From: Minisyncoccota bacterium
GTDB lineage: Bacteria; Patescibacteriota; Minisyncoccia; UBA6257; 1-14-0-10-40-38
Assembly: GCA_020052135.1 (NCBI GenBank)
Contig: JAGVPS010000021.1
Coordinates: 1 to 6,714 of the forward strand
DNA length: 6,714 bases
Direction: 5' to 3'
The position numbers and the translations under genes were made by a program. This document shows, in pieces, positions 1-4,727 of this stretch (the stretch's first letter is position 1; each line of letters opens with the position of its first letter). Below the pieces are notes generated by a model. The model was given only the letters and a program-made list of their open reading frames with translations, was not told where the DNA came from and did no database searches.

Positions 1-898
1 ACGATTCGAACTCTTCTGGTTTGAAAGAGAGTATGCGTTGCACTTCGGTAGACAGTGGCGAAATATCTTTTAGAAAAATCACGATCATACGGGAGTACCG
101 ATGGGGACGGATAAGTTTCACGGTTGCTTCAGTGACCAACCCAAGCGTTCCCTGGGCGCCCACAAAGAGCTTAGTGAGATCAAATACGCGCTTTTCCGGA
201 TCCCATACGTTCCAGAGCGCGTAGCCAGCCGAATTCTTTTTGACTTGCGGTTTGGCTTTTTGGAGGGCGTCATAATTGTCTGTGACAAGTTTGCTCATGC
301 GGCGATAGAGTTCTCCTTCAAATCCGGGAAGCGCTTTTTTCATTACAAGCTCATCTTCGTTCAGGGGACGCAGGGTATACTCCTTCCCATCGCTTAAGAC
401 AACCCGGAGCGAACGCACGAGCATGTCTGTTTTTCCATAATATCTGCTTTCTTCGCCTCCGGAATTATTATTGATAATGCCGCCCATCGCGCAGAGTTCT
501 CGCGAAGCCGGAAACGAAGGAAAAAGAAGATTGTGCTTCAAGGTTTCTTTTTCAAAATCGCGATAGTATGTTCCCATCTCGACCGTTCCTTCGGAATCAG
601 CGATTTTAATAATTTTGTTTAAATATTTTGTGAAGGAAACCACAATCGAAAATGACAGTGGTCCTCCGCCCATATCAGTGCCCGCCGCCCGCGCGGTGAG
701 CGAAAGATCGGGGATTTTTTTCTTGTGTGAAGCAACAAATGAAACCAACGTTTTAATATCAGAAACATTTTTAGGCGAGACAACGACTTGAGGTTGTACC
801 TGGAAAATACTTGCGTCGCGACTTGCGATAGTAAGCGCGGCTTCACTGGCATCAACATCTCCCTGTATGATGCGCGTAAGTTCAGTAACAAGGTTCAT
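1..898 (-). CDS. FAD-binding oxidase/dehydrogenase (GlcD-like), C-terminus beyond window
   Basis: Partial gene: 299 residues from the ATG at 898 to the window edge, with no stop in frame. The visible part is a PCMH-type FAD-binding domain of the family that includes glycolate and D-lactate dehydrogenases (COG0277 type). Seen directly: a FAD pyrophosphate-binding-like segment TARAAGTDMGGGPLS (residues 68-82), then CAMGGIINNNSGGEES (136-151) followed by YYGKTDML and a VVLSDG strand, and the hallmark VGAQGTLGLVTEATVKL (246-262). Family members transfer electrons from a 2-hydroxy acid or similar substrate to FAD; the substrate cannot be read here because the substrate-binding cap and C-terminal part are missing. 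No signal peptide is seen, so it is probably cytosolic or peripheral. The ATG at 898 is chosen because an extended -10 element ends six bases upstream, and no Shine-Dalgarno site is present. The nearest upstream gene is separated by a terminator. Confidence 0.88.
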   Translation of the reverse strand, partial: MNLVTELTRIIQGDVDASEAALTIASRDASIFQVQPQVVVSPKNVSDIKTLVSFVASHKKKIPDLSLTARAAGTDMGGGPLSFSIVVSFTKYLNKIIKIADSEGTVEMGTYYRDFEKETLKHNLLFPSFPASRELCAMGGIINNNSGGEESRYYGKTDMLVRSLRVVLSDGKEYTLRPLNEDELVMKKALPGFEGELYRRMSKLVTDNYDALQKAKPQVKKNSAGYALWNVWDPEKRVFDLTKLFVGAQGTLGLVTEATVKLIRPHRYSRMIVIFLKDISPLSTEVQRILSFKPEEFES

Positions 899-904
899 GG
901 ATTT

Positions 905-913
905 AGTATATCA
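905..913 (-). promoter_or_regulatory. Extended -10 promoter for the FAD oxidase gene, probably leaderless
   Basis: On the minus strand the sequence reads TGATATACT, an extended -10 element (TGn plus TATACT), and ends six bases before the ATG at 898. Transcription would start at or next to the start codon. No good -35 hexamer is present at the expected distance, as is usual for extended -10 promoters. The element begins inside the T-tract of the preceding terminator. Inference from sequence only. Confidence 0.5.
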
Positions 914-943
914 AAAAAATCCGCGAGAGTAGTGCGGACTTTT
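913..943 (-). terminator. Rho-independent terminator after the unknown membrane protein gene
   Basis: On the minus strand a 5-bp GC-rich stem (TCCGC/GCGGA, plus positions 934-938 and 920-924) with a 9-base loop is followed by seven T residues (913-919). Four A-T pairs can extend the stem past one bulged base. It lies about 55 bases past the stop codon of the upstream gene at 996 and would separate that gene from the FAD oxidase gene. Confidence 0.7.
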
Positions 944-995
944 GCGTGGTGATGGTAAAAGTCTATTGCGAAAGGGGAGAGAAGAGTGAAACAGT

Positions 996-2576
996 TTAGG
1001 TAATTTCCTCTTTTTTGGCTTTAATAAACCCTCGGAAATTCTCGAGGAAACTCACAAACACTTGGAACGGCGCTTCGATGATGAGGTTAATTGCAAGCAC
1101 GATAGGATTGAACTTGGCAAGACCTGCCAAAATCCAGCGTCCGATTGCCACAAAAGGCATCGAAACCAAGTCGAGCAGGAACGAGAGGAAGCTCACGCGT
1201 TTTTTCTCGAGGCTGAGATCTTTCGCTCGGTTATGAATCTTTACGCCGGTCGCCGCAACCATGGATACGAAAAAGATAAATACTGTTATGTTTGCGCCGT
1301 TAAATCCAAACGCAAGGAGCTCTCGGATGAGATAGTAAAAAACTGCAACGATCGTTACGGCATACATAAATTGGACAATAAACTCGGTAAATGCATTCCG
1401 CTTTTTAGGAATTTCCAAAACATATCTTGGTTCCTGCTCTTCGGTAACTATATTTTTTACTTCGTGCATAACAAGAGCGAAGTTTTTCTTTCCCGGTAGC
1501 CTAATGAACATAACGATGAGGAACATGAGAAGCGGTGGCAGAATGACGTTAATGAGTGTGTTCCTCGCCGAAAAATCGCCCGTGAGATATGTTTCCAAGG
1601 GAACTTCAATCGCGATCGCCACAGCTATTTTTGAAATAAGGAACGAAATAACGGAAAGCAGAGCAAGGCGGTTAAGGCGCGCGCGAGCTCGCTTGAACCG
1701 GACGGCGTATGCGCGGTGGATTTCGCTCTCAAACTCGCTTTCATTTTCTACGAGGCCGGTGAAGCTCTCGGGACTATGCGAGACATCAAAGATATCGCCG
1801 ATGAGATAAAACGCCGTGTTATAACGATTAGCGAGGCGAAAAAACTGGGAAGAGAAACGGTTACGCTCTAAGCGGTCAATGGTGCGCTTAATGTCCTGAA
1901 GGCGTCGAGCAAGCTCCAGGCTTTCGCTTTCAGGCATAGTTTGCCAGCCGGGCGCGAGGTGGGTGAAAATGCGATAGTGGAGTAGATCTCGATCAGCGCC
2001 CAGGAGCGCGCGCTGGACTGCGATAAAGACCTGCGTATCAAGCACATCGGCTTCAATCGTTGTTCCTCGGACCAGAATGGATTTCCGAAGCGTACGGAAC
2101 ATGAGATCCGCAAGGGCGAGGTCTTTGGTGGGAGGGAAGAGCGACTCCTCGATGGCATTTGCGGCGATTTCCGTGAGCCATGCGATGAGTTGGTCGTGGG
2201 AGCCATTCCGCATCGGCGGCAAATTTTGTGCAAGGAGGCGGTAGTTGCGGATGATGGTATTAATCTCGGCAATCTTTGTTTCTGGCACCGTATCGTTTGG
2301 CAGGTGTCCTGCTCGGATGGTTTCCTTGATAATAGCTTCTGACACACCTTCGCCGGAGCCGAGCATCAGTCGGCGCCGGAATACGCGGTTTACAAAACTT
2401 TTACGGAGTAAATGTTCATCTTTGTAGTCAACAATACTCCGAACGCGTTCATAGAACTTCGCCACGCGCGCGGCGATTTCATCCACATGCATGCGCGGTG
2501 TTTCCTCGGGTATCGCTCGCTCCAGAGAAGCCGCAAAATATTTTTTCGAGACATCCGCAAGAGTTTTAGAGATCAT
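996..2576 (-). CDS. Multi-pass membrane protein of unknown function
   Basis: I cannot assign this 526-residue protein to a named family. Residues 1 to about 300 are hydrophilic and helix-rich, with charged stretches (IAARVAKFYERVRSIVDYKDEHLLR near 35-60; a likely coiled region RRLQDIKRTIDRLERNRF near 224-241). After a very basic segment (RFKRARARLNR, about 293-303) come four hydrophobic segments at about 304-325, 340-360, 397-420 and 427-446, then two weaker, possibly amphipathic ones at about 463-486 and 489-511, and a charged tail. A hydrophilic loop of about 37 residues separates the second and third segments. There is no signal peptide, so the large N-terminal part is probably cytoplasmic. 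No catalytic motif was seen. The ATG at 2576 is preferred to an in-frame TTG ten codons upstream, although neither has a clear Shine-Dalgarno site. It appears to be transcribed alone, with promoter at 2666-2694 and terminator at 913-943. Confidence 0.85.
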   Translation of the reverse strand: MISKTLADVSKKYFAASLERAIPEETPRMHVDEIAARVAKFYERVRSIVDYKDEHLLRKSFVNRVFRRRLMLGSGEGVSEAIIKETIRAGHLPNDTVPETKIAEINTIIRNYRLLAQNLPPMRNGSHDQLIAWLTEIAANAIEESLFPPTKDLALADLMFRTLRKSILVRGTTIEADVLDTQVFIAVQRALLGADRDLLHYRIFTHLAPGWQTMPESESLELARRLQDIKRTIDRLERNRFSSQFFRLANRYNTAFYLIGDIFDVSHSPESFTGLVENESEFESEIHRAYAVRFKRARARLNRLALLSVISFLISKIAVAIAIEVPLETYLTGDFSARNTLINVILPPLLMFLIVMFIRLPGKKNFALVMHEVKNIVTEEQEPRYVLEIPKKRNAFTEFIVQFMYAVTIVAVFYYLIRELLAFGFNGANITVFIFFVSMVAATGVKIHNRAKDLSLEKKRVSFLSFLLDLVSMPFVAIGRWILAGLAKFNPIVLAINLIIEAPFQVFVSFLENFRGFIKAKKEEIT

Positions 2577-2628
2577 GGTACATGGCAATGGGTAACTGAT
2601 AATCAAACATATACAGCTCTATCTAACT

Positions 2629-2656
2629 AAAAAGCGGCTTTTCAAGGAAGCCACTT
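2629..2656 (-). terminator. Terminator-like hairpin between obg and the membrane protein gene
   Basis: On the minus strand a 9-bp stem (AAGTGGCTT pairing with AAGCCGCTT, one G-T wobble) closes a 7-base loop and is followed by three further T residues, giving TTTTT in all. Read on the plus strand the wobble becomes a C-A mismatch, so the minus strand is favoured. It lies about 160 bases after the obg stop. Because a promoter starts transcription just upstream (2666-2694), it may work as an obg terminator, as a leader attenuator, or both. Confidence 0.6.
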
Positions 2657-2665
2657 ATATAAAGT

Positions 2666-2694
2666 AGGATAGCATAGTTTTTTAGCTTCGTCAA
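2666..2694 (-). promoter_or_regulatory. Sigma-70-type promoter for the unknown membrane protein gene
   Basis: The minus strand shows TTGACG (2689-2694), a 17-base spacer and TATCCT (2666-2671), with TG one base before the -10 (extended -10). Predicted start is near 2659, giving a leader of about 80 bases that begins almost directly with the hairpin at 2629-2656. The TATGCTAT core at its -10 is shared with the pilin promoter at 4678-4706. Confidence 0.55.
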
Positions 2695-2729
2695 AGATAG
2701 GGTAATCACTAGTAATTCAGTGCGTGTGG

Positions 2730-2783
2730 GTTCTTTTCGGAAATGCAGAGGCATGTTCTTTTAAGTATATCCCAGGTTCTTTT
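2730..2783. repeat. Three direct copies of GTTCTTTT
   Basis: The octamer GTTCTTTT occurs at 2730-2737, 2755-2762 and 2776-2783 on the plus strand (AAAAGAAC on the minus strand), at start-to-start distances of 25 and 21 bases, within the gap between obg and the next gene. It could be an array of binding sites upstream of the promoter at 2666-2694, but an octamer this AT-rich may also recur by chance. Confidence 0.35.
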
Positions 2784-2814
2784 CAATAACAGTTATGGGT
2801 ATTCACAAGGAGCA

Positions 2815-3795
2815 TTATGCGGTCTTCGGAATTTCGAGATCTTTAAGAATCTCATTTAGCACTACGCGTATGCGCTGCATTTCCTCGGGATTATATATAG
2901 AGATAGAAAGTATCTCCCGCTTGGTGGAGCGCAGGGATTTTTTAATCAAAGCGAGGCGAGATTCATCTACCGTGTCACTTCTCGCGATAATGACATATTC
3001 GGTTTTCTCTAAAAGTTTTTTATTGTACGTGCCGAGTTCGGCGCGGATAGTTTTGTAATCTTTTACTGGATCACTGCTTCCCGCGTCAATGAAGTGAAAA
3101 AGAATCCGTGTCCGTTCGATGTGACGCAGGAACCGTATGCCCAAGCCCTTGCCCGAGGACGCGCCCTCGATAAGACCGGGAATATCGGCAAGGATGAGTC
3201 CCTCGTATGCGCCGAGGTGGGGCTCGAGTGTGGTGAACTCATAGTTTGCGACGCGACTTTGCGCGTTTGTTACCTCGTTCAAGAAACTTGATTTACCGAT
3301 ATTGGGGAGACCGATCAAGCCCACGTCAGCAATGAGCTTCAGTTCAAGTTCGAGCGTTACTGTTTCTCCGGGCAGGCCCGGCTGTGATTGTTTTGGGGAA
3401 GTGTTGCGGGACGATTTATATTGAAAATTGCCCTTGCCGCCTTTTCCTCCTTGAGCAACGCCAACTCGCTCACCAAGCTTTGTGAGTTCGAAAAGAACAC
3501 CCGTTTCGATGTTTTTTGCGACTGTCCCGCGCGGTACTTTTAAAACAAGATCTGCGCCTACGTGTCCATCACGGAATGATTGGCGGCCGTGCATGCCGTC
3601 CTCCGCGGCAAATGATTTTTGCGCGCGAAAACGGCGGAGCGCCCCGAGGTCCGCTACTGCTTCAAGATATATGTCGCCGCCCCTGCCTCCGCTCCCGCCG
3701 GTAGGACCGAGGGTCATTTTGATATTACTAAAAGCCACGGCGCCCTTGCCGCCATTGCCTGCGCGCACTTTGATAGTTACGTGGTCTATGAGCAT
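2815..3795 (-). CDS. obg: GTPase Obg/CgtA, short form with degenerate G4 motif
   Basis: Obg is a conserved GTPase that acts in the cytosol on late 50S ribosomal subunit assembly and stress responses. The 326-residue product has the glycine-rich Obg fold (about 1-155, e.g. GPTGGSGGRGGDIYL at 30-44 and GGKGGKGNFQYKSSRN at 116-131), then the G domain: G1 GLPNIGKS (162-169), G2 YEFTTLEPHLG (185-195) and G3 DIPGLIEGA (204-212). The G4 position, normally NKxD, reads ARSD (271-274), and the G5 SAxxG-type motif is not clear (LSISIYN, 296-302), so two guanine-recognition elements depart from the usual form. There is no OCT or other C-terminal extension; E. coli and B. subtilis Obg are longer. The start at 3795 is supported by the N-terminal alignment to the fold (MLIDHVTIKVRAGNGGKGAV) and by -10 elements just upstream. 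There is no Shine-Dalgarno site. It appears to be monocistronic. Confidence 0.96.
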   Translation of the reverse strand: MLIDHVTIKVRAGNGGKGAVAFSNIKMTLGPTGGSGGRGGDIYLEAVADLGALRRFRAQKSFAAEDGMHGRQSFRDGHVGADLVLKVPRGTVAKNIETGVLFELTKLGERVGVAQGGKGGKGNFQYKSSRNTSPKQSQPGLPGETVTLELELKLIADVGLIGLPNIGKSSFLNEVTNAQSRVANYEFTTLEPHLGAYEGLILADIPGLIEGASSGKGLGIRFLRHIERTRILFHFIDAGSSDPVKDYKTIRAELGTYNKKLLEKTEYVIIARSDTVDESRLALIKKSLRSTKREILSISIYNPEEMQRIRVVLNEILKDLEIPKTA

Positions 3796-3803
3796 GAGAT
3801 TTC

Positions 3804-3820
3804 AGTATACCTGGATTATA
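3804..3820 (-). promoter_or_regulatory. Two tandem -10 elements upstream of obg
   Basis: On the minus strand a perfect TATAAT (3815-3820) is followed by TATACT (3804-3809), which ends eight bases before the obg ATG. The first would give a leader of about 12 bases, the second a leaderless or nearly leaderless mRNA. Neither has a good -35 hexamer. No Shine-Dalgarno site is present, which fits a leaderless start. Sequence-based inference. Confidence 0.5.
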
Positions 3821-3821
3821 T

Positions 3822-3843
3822 GGAAAAGACCTAGGCGGTCTTT
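3822..3843 (-). terminator. Hairpin abutting the obg promoter, possible weak terminator
   Basis: A perfect 7-bp stem (AAAGACC/GGTCTTT) with a 5-base loop, followed on the minus strand by one more T and then CC, so the T-run totals four. On the plus strand it ends in TTTATG. It is a weak terminator in either direction. It sits immediately before the obg -10 elements, the same arrangement as at 905-943. Confidence 0.4.
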
Positions 3844-3904
3844 ATGTGATGCTCTATTCAATTTTGTACTAGTTTTTCACGACCGTGAGGTATAAGTACA
3901 AAAG

Positions 3905-3940
3905 TGCATTTATTTTATGCACGTGCATAAAATAAATGCA
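3905..3940. repeat. Perfect 36-bp palindrome between pilin and obg
   Basis: The half TGCATTTATTTTATGCAC (3905-3922) is followed without spacer by its exact reverse complement (3923-3940). Each arm starts and ends with TGCA. The hexamer GTGCAT or its complement ATGCAC lies at 3904-3909, 3917-3922 and 3923-3928, with a one-mismatch copy at 3936-3941. As DNA it could bind a dimeric or tetrameric regulator or extrude a cruciform; as RNA it would fold into a stem of about 16 bp with a 4-base loop. On the minus strand it is followed by CTTTTG, a poor terminator tail. It lies about 110 bases upstream of the obg start and past the pilin terminator. Confidence 0.9.
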
Positions 3941-3970
3941 AACTCTAAAAGTATAGATTTTAACTTTTTT

Positions 3971-4011
3971 AAAATAAGCGAGCCCCGGACGGTGGTGTTC
4001 GTCGGGGCTCG
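3971..4011 (-). terminator. Strong Rho-independent terminator of the pilin gene
   Basis: On the minus strand CGAGCCCCG (4003-4011) pairs with CGGGGCTCG (3979-3987); three more pairs past a bulged C extend the stem to 12 bp around an 8-base loop. It is followed by CTTATTTT (3971-3978). It begins 37 bases after the pilin stop. A second AT-rich inverted repeat (ATTTTAA/TTAAAAT, 3957-3975) overlaps the tail. Confidence 0.85.
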
Positions 4012-4047
4012 GGTGTTTGCGCTCTGTTCGAACGCGAGGCAGAAACG

Positions 4048-4596
4048 TCAGAGGTCGAAGTAGGGAGTGCCGCTCGGTCCCATGCCGGGCGTGTTCGCGC
4101 GGAACTCGCCCGTATCGGTGGCGTAGATCCATCCGGTCGTGCGGTCATCGACTTTGGCGGGAACGAGGTCTGTGGTCATGGGGTTCAGCACGAAGCTGTT
4201 CACCGGACCATTCGGCATTCGAGGCACGACGAGCACATCCGAAAGTCCGTTCACGGGGTTCAACGGGAACCCAAAGGTGAAATATGGACCGTAGCGGAAG
4301 GTGGAGTCATGGATCATTTCACTTGGACAGTAGATTCCCGTGTGGTCCGTGATGCTCGTGAGCTGTCCCATGATGTGACGGTTCGGGTACACCCCGTCGT
4401 GCTGGATCTGGTAGAGCTCGATCGCCTCGCGGACGACCGCGAGGTTCCCCGCGAGCGCCGCCTCCTTGGACTCGGCCGCGGCGGCGTTGAACTGCGGGAT
4501 CCAGAACGCGGCGAGGATGCCGAGCATGCCGATGATAACGATGACGCTGAGGAACTCCCCGGGCGTGAAGCCGGTGATGCGGTTCTTCGTCTGCAT
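4048..4596 (-). CDS. Type IV-like prepilin (GspG/PilA-like major pseudopilin)
   Basis: The 182-residue product starts with a short basic leader MQTKNRITG and a prepilin peptidase site after G9: mature FTPGEFLSVIVIIGMLGILAA keeps the required Glu at mature position 5 and the long hydrophobic helix. Positions 3-4 are Pro-Gly in place of the usual Leu-Ile. After the helix comes an amphipathic stretch (ESKEAALAGNLAVVREAIELY) and a globular part with FPLNPVNG and a late GWIYATDTGEFRAN motif, which recalls GspG-type pseudopilins. There is one Cys, so no disulfide loop. It would be held in the inner membrane and assembled into a pilus or pseudopilus; no assembly genes are in the window. The ATG at 4596 is preferred to an in-frame TTG at 4674 because of a Shine-Dalgarno site at 4607-4613 and because the best promoter starts downstream of that TTG. 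Base use is unlike the neighbours: the line 4441-4500 is 73% GC against 35% for 5101-5160, with mostly C- or G-ending codons. This may mean transfer or selection for high expression. Confidence 0.9.
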   Translation of the reverse strand: MQTKNRITGFTPGEFLSVIVIIGMLGILAAFWIPQFNAAAAESKEAALAGNLAVVREAIELYQIQHDGVYPNRHIMGQLTSITDHTGIYCPSEMIHDSTFRYGPYFTFGFPLNPVNGLSDVLVVPRMPNGPVNSFVLNPMTTDLVPAKVDDRTTGWIYATDTGEFRANTPGMGPSGTPYFDL

Positions 4597-4606
4597 GACG
4601 TTGCTG

Positions 4607-4613
4607 TCCTTTT
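4607..4613 (-). promoter_or_regulatory. Shine-Dalgarno site of the pilin gene
   Basis: The minus strand reads AAAAGGA ten bases before the ATG at 4596. This is the only clear ribosome binding site in the window and it decides the pilin start. Confidence 0.7.
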
Positions 4614-4633
4614 CTGTTGTGGGGTGCGGAAAC

Positions 4634-4668
4634 CCTTCTTTAGGAAGGTAACGCCATGGGGACGGCGT
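4634..4668 (-). other. Two tandem stem-loops in the pilin 5' leader
   Basis: In the predicted leader RNA, ACGCC/GGCGT (plus positions 4664-4668 and 4651-4655, 8-base loop) is followed two bases after 4651 by CCTTC/GAAGG (4644-4648 and 4634-4638, 5-base loop). Both are short 5-bp stems, and they lie between the predicted start near 4671 and the Shine-Dalgarno site. I do not recognise a known riboswitch; they could affect mRNA stability or translation. Confidence 0.35.
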
Positions 4669-4677
4669 ATGCAATAA

Positions 4678-4721
4678 GTCATAGCATACACCTACTATAA
4701 AGTCAATACCACGTAAGTCAA
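4678..4721 (-). promoter_or_regulatory. Overlapping tandem promoters of the pilin gene
   Basis: Two sigma-70-type promoters interlock on the minus strand. P1 is TTGACT (4716-4721), 16 bases, TATAGT (4694-4699). P2 is TTGACT (4701-4706), 17 bases, TATGAC (4678-4683) with TG one base before the -10. The -35 of P2 lies inside the spacer of P1. The P1 -35 begins only 6 bases past the stop of the pseudouridine synthase gene, and no terminator separates the two genes, so read-through is also possible. Confidence 0.6.
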
Positions 4722-4727
4722 AACCCT

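Noticed and set aside
619..891. 90-codon minus-strand frame inside the FAD oxidase gene
   Set aside because: It overlaps the oxidase gene in another frame; the oxidase frame carries clear family motifs and this one has none.
2577..2606. In-frame TTG start giving a ten-residue longer membrane protein
   Set aside because: The TTG has no Shine-Dalgarno site and the added residues (MIISYPLPCT) look like translated leader; the ATG at 2576 is the simpler choice.
2730..2783. A CRISPR-like array from the GTTCTTTT copies
   Set aside because: The repeats are only 8 bases with 13-17 base gaps, far too short, and no cas gene is present.
3912..3939. A dif/XerCD recombination site in the palindrome
   Set aside because: Known dif sites have inward arms of the GCATAA...TTATG type around a 6-base centre; here the arms point the other way and the repeat is fully palindromic.
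4597..4671. A cyclic di-GMP riboswitch before the pilin gene
   Set aside because: Such riboswitches are sometimes found before pilin genes, but none of the conserved core bases that I know are present and the two stems are too short.
4597..4674. In-frame TTG start for a 208-residue pilin
   Set aside because: It would put 26 extra residues before a normal short prepilin leader, lies upstream of the predicted P2 start site, and ignores the good Shine-Dalgarno site at 4607-4613.
4017..4691. Long open frames on both strands across the pilin gene
   Set aside because: They are arginine- and serine-rich shadow frames expected in GC-rich DNA; only the prepilin frame shows a meaningful N-terminus.
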